Positions 24,491 to 35,850 of a stretch of 64,000 nucleotides of DNA are shown piece after piece. Numbering within the stretch: the stretch's first letter is position 1; the number at the start of each line of letters is the position of its first letter. The translations under genes were made by a program, and so were the position numbers. The notes under the pieces are model-generated. The model ran no database searches, was not told the origin of the DNA, and was given only the letters and a program-made list of their open reading frames with translations. The stretch spans positions 37,859,578-37,923,577 of the forward strand of contig NC_086378.1 in assembly GCF_036588685.1 (NCBI RefSeq), given 5' to 3'. Origin of the DNA: Mytilus trossulus. Its lineage: Eukaryota; Mollusca; Bivalvia; Mytilida; Mytilidae.

Positions 24491-25068
24491 TTTTTACACC
24501 ACTGGATCGATGCCACTGCTGGTGGACGTTTCGTCCCCGATGGTATCACCAGCCCAGTAGTCGGCACTTCGGTGTCCTCAATGCTCTTCAACTTTGTACT
24601 TGTTTAGCTTTATAACTATTTTGATTTGAGCATCACTGATGATTCTTATGTAGACGAAACGCGCGTCTGGTGTATTAAACTATAATCCTGGTACCTTTGA
24701 CAACTATTTACACCACTGGATCGATGCCACTACTGGTGGACGTTTCGTCCCCGAGGGTTTCACCAGCCCAGTAGTCAGCACTTCGGTGTTGACATGAATA
24801 TCAATTATATGGATTTTTAATAAATTACCTGTTGACAAAACTTTAAATTTTTCTGAAAAACTAAAGATTTTCTTATCCCAGGAATCGATTACCTTAGCTG
24901 TATTTGGCACAACTTTTTTGAATTTCGGGTTCTCAATGCTCTTCAACTTTGTACTAGTTTGGCTTTATAACTATTTTGATTTGAGCGTCACTGATGAGTC
25001 TAATGTAGACGAAACGAAACGCGCGTCTGGTGTATTAAATTATAATCCTGGTACCTTTGACAACTATT
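24491..25068 (+). repeat. Two further F1 units, the first internally deleted
   Basis: Unit starts fall at 24491 and about 24705. The first jumps from 'gcacttcggtgt' straight to 'cctcaatgctcttcaac', losing about 140 bp. The second is near full length and carries a duplicated GAAAC ('gacgaaacgaaacgcgcg'). The pair is more diverged from the 22-kb units than those are from each other. Confidence 0.8.
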
Positions 25069-26287
25069 TGATGAATAAAAATATAATTGTTTGCTTTATA
25101 AAACGTAAAATACACTTGTCAAGGTTTTTCTCTTTCAATTATAAGTATGTAAATTTGACAGTATATATTGGAATTCAGTCGGCTCCAGAATCCTTTAAGT
25201 ATATATATTTGAATTTCAATAAAATCTAGTAGAAATTGGAATTCTGATTTACACTTGTGTCAGACAAGTACAAAACAGAATTCCAAATATCCATTTGTAA
25301 AAAATTGTGATTTCCAGATTGTACTAGGAAGATCTTTGATTATACTATAGATGACAACAACAAAAAAAATATTTTTTTAATTTTCTTTCTAGTAAGCCCA
25401 ATTTATCAAACTTGTCTGAATTAAAAAAGAAAATAGGTGCATGCGAAGCACTTGAAGAGTATAACAGCAATCTAATGTGCACGTGTTCCATAATATTTGA
25501 TAACAAAAAATATAGATACCTATGCATATGTAGATATTGTTAAACACTTCAATTCTGACAAATTGTGAATAATCGGAAGGACATTTTGACCAAAATCGAA
25601 ATTTTATTGGAAGTCTTTCAAATGTTGTCTAATAGGTTAGGTTCAATTCATTTATATTGATTATTTCTTTCGATACAATTTTTTTTTAGAAATACAACAA
25701 CATTTTCAATGTCTTCAAATTAATATTCAGAAGACAATCTTGCTACTTTTTTACACACAATCTGTTCCCTAATTCCTATTCATGTTGTAAAGTAAAAATT
25801 ATTTGCTTATCGAAATACCATTAAAAAAAAGTATAAGCAGATGGTGCTTAATTTAAAGAATTTCCAAGAAATTTATATATTTCACATATGTAACGAAAAG
25901 TATTGAAAGTGGCATTGTATCTTCCTAAATTTGTAGATATAAGAAGATTTGGCATGTATTATTCAGTTTTCCTTCTCAAGTGGATTAGTAAAAATAAAAA
26001 CAAGTGTATATTAAGGTCCAGAATCTTATTACTTGTAACTACTGTTTTAGTAATATTCTAGATCCTACTCAAGTACAATCAAGAATCCTCTTACGGCTTC
26101 AAATGTTTACTAGCAGATATTGGAATTCAGATTTGTATAAGACGAATTCAGTATCCTACTGAATTCCAATTCGTATCATAACATAAATATTACTTCAGTT
26201 ATTGGTAAGACTGTTTAGTTCCTTTAATATCAGTTAATATGATAAAACAAAATAATGTAGGGAAAAGGACTTTATAAAAATACATAC
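25069..26287. other. Intron 2 sequence, no feature seen
   Basis: AT-rich remainder of intron 2 of the FAMeT gene. 'ggaattcagtcggctccaga' at 25170 and 'ggaattcagatttgtat' with 'gaattccaatt' at 26120-26170 suggest weak direct similarity; nothing more is supported. Confidence 0.4.
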
Positions 26288-26725
26288 CTTCTGTGTTGAA
26301 GTGCCAATCTGCAGATACGTCACCTGCTGTTGTAACTGCAATTTTCTTTACAGGTAAAGGAGAATCGTCATTCAAAGTCATAGATTTAAATGGTGTTTTG
26401 GCGTATATAGTGCCATTGTTCCACCTGATCGTAAAGTTTTTGAATACATTTGTAGTTCCTCCTAAATAATTGAAGACCTCAAGACCACTGGGAGGGCATG
26501 TGGTGTTTAGCTCACCTTTCTCCTTTCTGATTGTTGAACACAGATCCTTTATTCCAAATGCTATTTCATATAGAGGCTCTGAATCGTCATTTCCAGAGAG
26601 TAATGCAATGAAAGCATTTTTTTTACCTCGAATCTGGAAATTCATTTCTCCACAAATATAAGAAAACGGTTCTAGGTTCTCTAAAACTGTGTATTCGTAA
26701 GTTCCATTCGTTGTTAAATAGATAT
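26288..26725 (-). CDS. FAMeT-domain membrane protein, exon 2 (farnesoic acid O-methyltransferase-like domain)
   Basis: This exon encodes residues 20-165, essentially one whole FAMeT domain (the Methyltransf_FA family). The acceptor is 'tgaattacag' before ATATCTATTT and the donor is AAG|GTATGT. Both are phase 1 and the exon is 438 nt (146 codons), so it is a symmetrical domain-sized module. Family features seen: an aromatic start (TYEYTVLENL), FQIRGKKNAFIALLSGND with the small-residue strand, LYEIAFG, an FTIRWNNGTI strand, and a final VTTAGDVSADWHF like the G-x-x-x-W-x-F end of the domain. Several N-x-S/T sites (NGT, NTT, NFT, NGT) fit a secreted or surface domain. Despite the family name, such domains in animals are not established methyltransferases; a binding or recognition role is a guess. 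The 148-aa open frame read without splicing runs into intron 2 and uses an internal Met. Confidence 0.85.
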
Positions 26726-27439
26726 CTGTAATTCAAAAATCATCTATTGGATTGAATTTATTTCGATATATATGAGTGGCATGTTTCTGTTTAATGATAT
26801 TAATTACTTTTAAACAAAATATGTCGAAATTGATTAGTAATGTTTCTAGATTCCAATTAACCTATTTTAATGGCAACTGCCTCCTCTAATTTTTAACAAA
26901 AAGATAATAGAAGTAAAAAGAGTGACGCAACCTTTTTTTTCTTTTTGCATATACTTAGTAAAAAAAAGAAGGATATGAGGTATCCATCCATGACACAAAA
27001 CCAGTATATGCACCGCAAAACAAAACTCACACAAAAAGAAACGGAACAACGCTTTTATTACTGTACTTCACCTCAAAGTCACAGTGAGGCCTTCATTACG
27101 GAGCAAAACAAATCTCACATCACTGCACGTTTGTTGTTATGAAATCTAAATTCTTAATGTGAATTGTTTGTTGTCTGATTGATGGTAATACTACATCTTC
27201 TTGCGTTCAGATTGACAAAACTATTGAAAAATTAAAGATGGGGTTGAAAAATATAGGTTCAAGAGAATGTGCAAAATATTTTAGCAGCACTCTATAATTA
27301 CAATATGTATGGTCTATTAACATGTTGATGATACTTTTCGAGGAACATTTATTTTTATTGTTTTAAAATTTATACATGTGTATGTGTACTAAAAGTAAAT
27401 GTTGATACAACTAAGGTCGGGGCTATTTGAAGGACACTC
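26726..27439. other. Intron 1 sequence, no feature seen
   Basis: AT-rich intron sequence; short overlapping ORFs at 26867-27142 lack domains. Confidence 0.45.
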
Positions 27440-27597
27440 CAAGAAGGACGAAAGATACCAGAGGGACAATCAAACTCATAAATCGAAAATAAACTGACAA
27501 CGCCATGGCTAAAAATGAAAAAGACAAACAGACAAACAAAAGTACGCATGACACAACATAGAAAACTAAAGAATAACAACACGAACCCAGACTGTCA
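27440..27597 (+). repeat. F2 dispersed repeat, partial copy
   Basis: 'ggacgaaagataccagaggg', 'aaactgacaacgccatggct', 'aaaaatgaaaaagacaaaca' and 'acaacatagaaaactaaag' match the first half of the 4.35-kb copy. Confidence 0.65.
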
Positions 27598-29154
27598 TTT
27601 AATTTTCTAATTTAAATAATTGATAAAAAAAAAAACTGGATATGTTTAATGAATTTTATTACGAAGTTTTAACTCATGTTTTATCTTGAGTCATTTATCA
27701 TGATTTGACTATGAACAATGCTTAAAAGTTTTAACAAAATCGGCCAATTTACATAAAAAGAAACTTAACTTTAATGAATCTTTTTTCTTGTGTATTTTTA
27801 TTAATATTGAAATAGGGGCTATAGTAATTGGCCGAACATCTGATATACAGAAACCAATGACAACTACTGAATTAGAACAGGCACATACATAATGCGGCGG
27901 GGTCACAATTCAGTCTGATCATTCAGTTCATTCATGCAAGTTTGCATTATTTTTAAAATGTACCTGATGACGCAAAGAAGAGTACACACCATACTGGATT
28001 TTGAAATTGGAAATAATGACACCTATTGATTGTAATGAAAATTAATTATATATTTCTTTATCAAGTCCCGCTTTCAGTTCGAATATTTCAACTCTGAACC
28101 TGGGCGTAGATGCAGATATCACCATCGTTATAATGCATTGAATACCCTTCATGAGTACTTGCTGAATTATCTTTTTTATATAAAAAAAAAAAACCCGCTG
28201 AATGTTTATTACATCCACGACACTACAACTTTTAAAACTATTTCTTTGTACACATGATGTTTTGAAACTCCGGTCACGTATGCCCATTCTAATGGATACA
28301 AATTCACAGCTGTGTGCATTTCGAATACTGTTCATTAAAGACTTATAACCCTGTTGTCATTATAAAAAAAGGGATAAATCGGAGAATCAATCCTTTCTAA
28401 AAAAAATCTTTTACAAACAAAGGTCTTGAGACCATCAATTTAGGCAATATCCTCCTAAAAGTTAAGTCTTTACCGCATGGCGAATAATCATTGACCTACA
28501 ATTATGTGTTGCAGAACCGAATCTCACTATCTAAAAGTCTTAGGCCCCAGATTGTTCCAGTACAAGTTGCGTGACTTAATCATTGTCAAGGACACTTCGA
28601 AACGAAATATTTAATTAAAGGATCAAATGATTTAAACTGCAAAGTACAACATTTAAATACTAATGAGAATTCAGGTATTAGAACAAGCCAATGCGCAAAA
28701 CGTGAAAAAGAAGATGTAGCTGCTACTTTTTCCCAAGTTTCTTTCTTTGCAAAAGGTCTTCCTCCTACTTTCATTTCAAATATGTTATAACGTTGTTGTT
28801 CAATCAGATAAAGACCCTGACAATATCGTTGTTATTTGTATCACAATATATCAACGGAATCAATATATCAATATATACAAGAATTCAGTTATGATACCTC
28901 CTTTGAAAACCCAACATATATTCCAACAACTTATATTTAAATGAAATAATGATAAATCAAAGATTGGCTGTATGTTCCTTTGAGATTTCAACAATCAACA
29001 AAGAACTGGATCTTCTTTTACCCTCCTGGATACTACAATTTCCGAAATAATCTTACACATAATGTTGTAATGCTGGATCGGCCTACTACCATTTCAACAT
29101 CATTAATAAATATTTAATAGGCAACCAAACAGGGCTTCAGCGTTACTGTGAATT
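27598..29154. other. Intron 1 sequence, no feature seen
   Basis: AT-rich; ORFs at 28335-28042 and others have no domain. Nothing supportable. Confidence 0.4.
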
Positions 29155-29600
29155 TAAAATTGAGAATGGAAATGGGGAATGTGTCAAAGAGACAACAATC
29201 CGACCACATAACAGACAACAGCAGAAGGTCACCAATAGGTCTTCAATGCAGCGAGAAATTCCCGCACCCGGAGGCGTCCTTAAGCTGGCCCCTAAATAAA
29301 TATATTTATACTAGTTCAGGGATCATGAACGCCATACTAAACTCCAAATTATACACAAGAAAAATAACAACAGACTACTAGCAGTTAACTGACATGCCAG
29401 CTCCAGACTTCAATTAAACTGATTGAAAGATTATGTCTTCATCATATGAATATCAGGCACAATCCATCCCGTTTGGGGTTTAGTATCATACCATCATAAC
29501 ATATATGAGAAGAACACAACCCGTGTCATGCCAACAACTGTTTTTAGATAAATGTGTTTAGTTCCGATGCAAAGACCCAAATTGTGACCCTGTAAGTGAA
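29155..29600 (-). mobile_element. 3' tail of the reverse-transcriptase element
   Basis: Directly downstream, on the minus strand, of the reverse-transcriptase remnant. It ends at the shared terminus 'ccatttccattctcaatttt'. Against the copies at 5.4 and 46.7 kb it lacks about 235 bp between 'attatacacaagaaaa' and 'ataacaacagactac'. This copy links the tail family to a reverse-transcriptase element. Confidence 0.65.
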
Positions 29601-30660
29601 TCAATATTAAAGCCAAAATATGCAATCTTTAATGACCTGACAACAGTATCATAACTATATCCCTTCTTAAAAAGTCTATTTAAAGGTTTTGTTAGCTTCT
29701 GCGGTGAATACTGTCAGTTTTGTGCTTTATAAAAAATATTACCATAAAAGATTGGATGTGAAATACCTGAACGTACAAGAAGTCTGCATGTAGAGTTATA
29801 TTTACGAATGATGTCCTTGTACCGATGATAGAATTTAGTAAATTGTTTGACTAGTTTGTGATATCGAAAACCCTTGTGTAATAATTTTTCAGTAATACGT
29901 AAATTTCTCTCGTTAAAATCTAAAACGTTGTTACATAAACGAGCGAATCGTACAAGTTGGGATATATAAACACCATAAGATGTTGACAAGGGAACGCCAC
30001 CATCTAAAAATGGATAATTTACGATAGGAAATGAAAAATCATCTCTTTTATCATAAATTTTAGTATTAAGCTTCCCGTTTATGATATAGATATCAAGATC
30101 GAGGAAAAGGCAGTGGTCATTGTTAGTATTAGCTTTATTTAAAGTAAGTTCAACAGGATAATTTGCTTTAGTATATATACTGAAGTCGTCATTATTGAGA
30201 GCCAATATATCATCCCAATATCTAAAAGTATTATTAAATTTTTGTATCAGATGTTGTTTCGATGGGTCTTTGCTGATTTTTGTCATAAATTGTAACTCAT
30301 AGCAATACAAAAAACAGGTCCGCAATAAGTGGTGAACAGTTAGTCCCCATTGGAATTCCGATAACCTGACCATATACGGAATCCCCAAAGCGAACAAAAA
30401 TGTTATCTTGTAAAAATTCAAGGGCTGATATAGTATCAAAGCATGTCCAATTAACATAGTTCTTTTGTTTATTGCTACTAAAAAATGACCTAAAAGAGTT
30501 TGAACATATATATTCTCATTCGGACTTTTTAAATGCCAATTTAATTAGATGTGTGAATTATTTCTTAATAAGAATGTGAGGAAAAGTGGTAGAAAAATCA
30601 AAACTTGGAACAGATTCAAAATCACTTATTTATCAAGCACTTCCTTCGAGTTTTTAACAC
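29600..30660 (-). pseudogene. Decayed reverse transcriptase (Penelope-like or related retroelement)
   Basis: The longest open stretch (30457-29714, minus) contains FRYWDDILALNN, the YxDD catalytic box of reverse transcriptase, then LFLDLDIYI, TKIYDKRDDFSFPIVNYPF and SYGVYISQLVRFARLC, an order I recognise from animal reverse transcriptases of Penelope-like or similar elements. The conserved G-x-PMGT box lies upstream in another frame, with the switch at an A/T homopolymer near 30310. Further upstream a TGA stop and another frame change interrupt FDFST/PHILIKK-like sequence, and a stop at 29714 precedes a still recognisable extension. The copy cannot encode a complete enzyme. It sits in intron 1 of the FAMeT gene, on the same strand. 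Subclass assignment is uncertain. Confidence 0.75.
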
Positions 30661-31290
30661 TCCAAAAGTAATTAATTCCACTTTTTTATCTACTCTAGAA
30701 GAGGTGGGAATCACATATGGATACTACAAAAATAAACAGGTTTGTTCCAATTACAGTGCAAGATGCGTTCTCTCGTGCTATAGTATAAAACATTTGACTT
30801 CTTAATTCGTGCAATAAATTTCTGAAGACAAATTTATAGGATTAGTCCAAATTATTTCATTAAACAGAATGATAAGAGTAAAACACATATCGTAATTTGA
30901 GGGACAAATCAACCATACAAACCACTCGAAGGATCAAAACAGAAAGTTCACGAATACTGACATCGTCAAAATACAGGATTTTTTTTATTGACAACATTTA
31001 TGTTATGTTTCGAGGTTGTGTTTTTCTACTGACAATCGGTAATCATAAGGGAACCAATTGAATGTCATTACTTTATTCTTAACCGGCAGACTTTCTCTAT
31101 GAGCTTCAAGAAAATGACAAAAAAATAGCCGGATTCGCTTAAATGGAGGAGAATATGAAGATGTCTCTTGATTTTTTTCATCAGACATGTACGTTAAGAG
31201 CTGAATAATAAACCGTAGAAAAAATAGATGAAAAAAAAACCAATAGTTTTAAACTATTTTTAAGGAATATTTACATTCTTTTTTTCAAAT
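30661..31290. other. No gene seen
   Basis: Possibly the upstream remains of the same retroelement up to about 30720 ('aaacaggtttgttccaatt'), then AT-rich intron sequence. Confidence 0.35.
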
Positions 31291-31294
31291 TGAA

Positions 31295-31480
31295 AAGTAT
31301 AAAGTAAAATCACCAAAAATAAAACTGAACTGCGATGAAATTTCAAAACGGAAAGTCCTTAATCAAATGTCAAAATCAAAATCTCAAACAAATCAAACGA
31401 ATGGATAAAAACTGTACAGGCATTTTCGTATGTAGAAAATGGTGGATTTATAATCTTGTTTTATAGCTAGCTTAACCTGC
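31295..31480 (+). repeat. F4 dispersed repeat, partial copy
   Basis: 'gtaaaatcaccaaaaataaa', 'cggaaagtccttaatcaaat', 'gtacaggcattttcgtatg' and 'ttgttttatagctagctta' match 2.1 and 35.0 kb. Confidence 0.6.
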
Positions 31481-31794
31481 CATCAATTGATGGAGAGCAA
31501 ATTCTTTTAGTAGATTCATATTGGTAAAAGTCAGAAGAGATTACACAATATAAAGGTTGGGAGATTGGAATATTGGTGCAAACTTGAAACTCGAATAGAG
31601 AACTAATCAAACAAATTTTCCAAGTTCTGTAAAGCGGTATAACCTGGACATTGGACTGCTGCTGCAAATTTTATGAACTGTGACAGAAAAAAAACTCACA
31701 GACAGCTCATATAATAAATTTTTTTTTACATTGAGAGAGCACAGAACTCTCTCTGCACAAAATAGAAATGTAAAAACATGCATGATGCGGATAT

Positions 31795-32060
31795 CCTCAT
31801 AAACGAATCAAAGACAGAGCAAGACGAACCCCACCATAAAAACGGAATTATCTTCGATGCTCCGGAGTGGTAAACAGATACTGTTCCACACGTTGCACAC
31901 GTCGTAGTGCTCATGTAAGTAAAAACTCGGAGATGGTCTAATTTGATAGGTCACATTTGAGGTAAAAAGAACATAATTGCAGTTATAATTGGAACATATA
32001 TGCTGCCACCTGTGAAACATATATTCATTGTGAGCAGCAACCCTCCATCTAGGAAATCTT
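31795..32060 (+). repeat. F2 dispersed repeat, second-half copy
   Basis: 'ccccaccataaaaacggaat', 'gatgctccggagtggtaaac', 'cacacgtcgtagtgctcat' and 'aatttgataggtcacatttg' match the second half of the 4.35-kb copy. Minus ORFs here (31914-31726, 32020-31808) are shadows of the repeat. Confidence 0.65.
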
Positions 32061-33016
32061 TTTTTGGAAATTATGCTCTAGAAAATTGTAACAACTGGGA
32101 GGTATATACTCATTGTGCAGGGGATGCTGCAATATTGCTACATCAAAAAGAAAAGTTCACAGTTTGGTAGCTGAAAACATCTCATGTGTCGTAGAGTTTT
32201 GTTTTCAACCGACTCTCATTGAACAAAATTTTTAATACTAGAAGATACTTAGATTGTATGTACTATAATAATTTTGGAATATTTTGGTATCCACATCTGA
32301 TTCAGGTCGCCCTACACTAGTTTCACATAATGTTGAACCCTGGTTTGATTGCTGATGAAATTGATGGTAATAATTCAGAAAAAGGTTTCATGAAACCCCA
32401 ACAAAATAACGTTGTTTGTAAGGACACTTACTTAAAAGTTTAAACATTCTTATTGAAACAAGTAAAAGTGTCTTAAAAAATATATGTGTACATAGATAAT
32501 TAATCGTTCAGGTTTTGTAGCCAAGACGGGTCAGTTTGTGTCTTTCTTTTTCTTCAGCTTCTTAAAGAGGACCTGTAATTAATTCCTCATCTGCCGATTG
32601 CTCATACCGTTTTTCCTGAAAAACTGTTCAGAAGACTCTGGGCTCATATTAGGAATGAACATGTGGTAAAAATTGCAAATGTCATTCAATTTATGTATCT
32701 ATGATGTGTTTTTTTTTCTCTCCAAATATTGTTATTGCCAATGCAACTTCTGTTTAATGGAGAAATTACCCCGCTCGATTTTGTTTTTTAAACCCTTCAA
32801 GTGTATTGTACTACCTTTAACATTATGAGACTTTTTTTATTTTACTTTCGTGTTCATGATTTCGATTCGCAAACCAGACCAACGACTGCAGTTTGGTCTT
32901 AAGCATATTTTCACAATGATAATATGATACTTGTACCATTTACACTTAAATTCAAGCTGATGTAAAGGATAACAATGGTTAAATTTACGTTATTATTTTA
33001 TATATAAATCACTTAC
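32061..33016. other. Intron 1 sequence, no feature seen
   Basis: AT-rich; nothing supportable. Confidence 0.45.
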
Positions 33017-33074
33017 CTTCACAAAATATACACCCGAAATATCCAAAAATAAGAAAAATTAAAAAACTAATCAT
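33017..33074 (-). CDS. FAMeT-domain membrane protein, exon 1 (signal peptide)
   Basis: ATG at 33074 opens 19 codons reading MISFLIFLIFGYFGCIFCE, a textbook short hydrophobic signal peptide, followed by G|GTAAGT, a consensus donor in phase 1. Phase 1 is what exon 2 requires, and joining them gives an Asp at the junction, giving a 293-aa protein. No other splice-flanked exon with compatible phase was seen across the 6.3-kb intron, but a further small exon cannot be excluded. Upstream, TATTTAAATA at 33146-33155 is a possible TATA-like element about 75 bases before the ATG, in DNA where such a match is common. The exon is too short for ORF finding and was located from its donor site. Confidence 0.7.
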
Positions 33075-34505
33075 TATCCTTAAATGTTTCTACAATTCAT
33101 TGCAACTCCTCATTCCACTTGTTTGTGATAGTATTGCATTATTGGTATTTAAATAAATAAATCATATACAGATAACGAGTCCAAAGTCGCAAGGGAATCT
33201 TTGTAATTATGTTTTTGTTTTTCGTTGACATACCAATGTAAATCTCATAGGCATTTGATATCATCATACTCTTCATGGAATCGATCCATTTATATGATAG
33301 AAATACAAGTCTAATAAAAAGAATTATATTGAACTTTTGTTTTGAACATGTTTTGATATTTAAAACGTATAAATCATTGGGATTTTTATCATATTTTAAT
33401 ATTTAATAAGCAAATTTTCCATTTTGAAATTAAATTTTCATTGTACTCGATTCATTTTCTTCTACTGTTACAATGCCAACTCCATTTTATCATTTCTAAC
33501 AATGTGATAATTATATAATAAAACATGGTACCCTATGAAAGGATATTTTGGAAATAAATAATTCAATAATTGTTATGCATCAAAATGCATCATACAAATA
33601 ATTTTTCTCTCTCAATAAATCGATATTTTAAAATATTTACACATGTCTCTTTCTACGGCTTTTAAAACTTAAAACTGAACGTGTTCGTGAGGAGTTTAAT
33701 CGAAAATTTTGATTGCTTACATCTTATTTGTTGTATCTTAAAAGGCTTCTGATCTTGCTCCTAATTCTCTTTTTTTAAATAAAGATAAAAAGATAATTAT
33801 GATCAATAACATTATAAGTATATACAACTTTTAAATATTTGACTCTACGTCAAAAACAAGATACGACCATCGCAGTCTTCACCCATTAATCACTTTAAGT
33901 TAAATAAAGTTAGTTATGTTCAATGAGTTGTTGACCAACCTAATTGATCTCGTTAGTCATAAATTAATCAGTTCTAACAGGTATGTTTTCATCACACAAG
34001 CTAATTAAAAAGCATCAAAGGTACTCAAATAAAAAGTGATTGTTTTTTTTCCATATATCCTATCTTTAAATCTTCACCTGATCCAAAACAACACTCATCA
34101 ATTCAATAAATCAAAGTAGAATATGTAATGCATATACATTTTGTGATAAGTAACGAAAAGAACAAACACAAGTCACATTGAACCTACAAACTAGAAGGGA
34201 AATACGATGCTCGGTAAGGAAAACAGTTCTTGCATCAATAGTCAACAATCAATTTTACTAATTCATTGTATCTGAGAAGGAGAAAAGTCATAACTTTAAG
34301 TGTTTGTTTCTCGGACTTTAACCCAATTTCTAAAAAAAAATCCTCGAAAAGTGCATTGAAGCTGTACAATGGTTCGACAAATCCGATAGTCTCCGTACCT
34401 AACTTTGAATTATCCCAATGTTTAACGTTAATTTCTTTGGTAAGCTACAACGGACCCACATTTTCATAATGTTCAAAAACGAAAGTAACTGTGTATTTAC
34501 TGTCT
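33075..34505. other. Region upstream of the FAMeT gene, no gene seen
   Basis: AT-rich. It would hold the promoter of the minus-strand gene; only the weak TATA-like TATTTAAATA (33146-33155) can be pointed to. Confidence 0.4.
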
Positions 34506-34507
34506 CC

Positions 34508-34580
34508 CTTTTCTTAGTCTTTTGAAGACTAAAAGCGCGTCTGTCTTACAAGAACAAAATAATCCTGGTATCAATGATGA
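34508..34580 (+). repeat. F1 terminal fragment
   Basis: 'tgaagactaaaagcgcgtct' then 'ataatcctggtatcaatgat' is a diverged F1 3' end. The 109-aa ORF at 34522-34851 starts inside it and is not regarded as a gene. Confidence 0.5.
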
Positions 34581-34959
34581 GTTTATTATTTTTAAAAGGA
34601 AGATAATTCCATTCTTTAGGGGCAGAGTGAGAGTAAATGGTCATGTTTTTGCAGGAATCTTGCAAGGTTTTGTTCTGTATTTTCGTGAGTATCGATCTAT
34701 ATGGATTTGTACGGCTCCAGTCGTGTTCATTGCAATCTTTTTGTTGGTCATCACCATTTGTCTGCTTCTGTATGGGTTTGTATATTATTGCTACTGCAGT
34801 TCTGTTGGAACCCAATTTAAAGTCTTTATGTTTTATGCTGCTGCTGCTTAAATTTTATTTTTGTAAATGAAAATTAAAAAGATTGCAGTAGTTGTGTTTA
34901 ATACAAATTAATTGGGAATTGATAGCCAGGGATGTGATGTTTTTTGAGGATTTTTACAA

Positions 34960-35420
34960 AAACACCGAACTCTGAAGTAATTTCAAATCGGAGAAGTCCA
35001 CAAGGTCTGACAAAATCTAACGTCAAAAAAGAACCATCTAACTTCGTACAGACACTTTCCGAAGAAAATGATTAGGTGTGGGTAATACCTGGTTTATAGC
35101 TAGATAAACTTTCCACCTGTATGACTCTTTATTATATAGTTTCGTTATTGAAACAATTGTTGAGCAAACACAACATACATTATAGGTTTATTTGACAATA
35201 ATTGGGATCCAGAAGACAAAAATGTGTAAACAAACATCACAGTCATACAAAACAATTGAGAAAATAAATTAAACGAACATACAAGTAGACCAACAAAGAC
35301 GCCAACACACAAAGGTTGTAGTTTATTGTAAATTTTGAATTTGATATTGACACCAACAAAGATAGAATCGATAGAGTAAAACATGTAGCGCCTTGTCCCC
35401 TTTTTGTAGAAAAACTGTTT
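34960..35420 (+). repeat. F4 dispersed repeat, fullest copy
   Basis: Runs from 'acaccgaactctgaagtaat' through 'ggtttatagctagataaact' and 'ttgacaataattgggatcca' to 'ttgatattgacaccaacaaa'. It joins the 5' module (2.1, 31.3 kb) and the 3' module (19.4 kb) in one copy. Confidence 0.6.
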
Positions 35421-35627
35421 GTTTGAAGTATATACAACTTACAAAATACTTTCTACGTCAACTTCCAATTAGTTTTCATTTTAAAATACAAAAGTAAGTT
35501 AAATAAAGCGTCAAGATTGTTTCATTGTCAAAACATATAAAGCGCCGACGTATAACATACGTTTCCATGATGCCGCAATCGTAACCTCTTCAATATGTCT
35601 TTTGTGCTGGTTATATATAAAAAAAAA

Positions 35628-35850
35628 AAGATGTGGTATGATTGCCAATGAGACAACTATCCACAAAAGACCAAAATGACACAAACATTAACAACTATAG
35701 GTCACCGTACGGCCTTGAACAATGAGCAAAGCCAATACCGCACAGTCAGCTATAAAAGGCCCCGATAAGACAATGTAAAACAATTCAAACGAGAAAACTA
35801 ACGGCCTCATTTATGTAAAAAAATGAACGAAAAACAAATATGTAACACCT
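35628..35850 (+). repeat. F5 dispersed repeat
   Basis: Starts GATGTGGTATGATTGCCAAT, continues 'gagacaactatccaca', 'ctataggtcaccgtacggcc' and 'agctataaaaggccccgata', and ends in 'ttcaaacgagaaaactaac'. It is nearly identical to 57303-57482. I recall this as one of the commonest mussel repeats. Confidence 0.75.

Noticed and set aside
29714..30457. Functional reverse transcriptase gene
   Set aside because: Frame change before the catalytic box, upstream stop and frame change, and a stop before the C-terminal extension; annotated as a pseudogene.
34522..34851. 109-aa ORF with a hydrophobic segment
   Set aside because: Begins inside an F1 fragment, has no splice or domain support, and opposite-strand ORFs overlap it.
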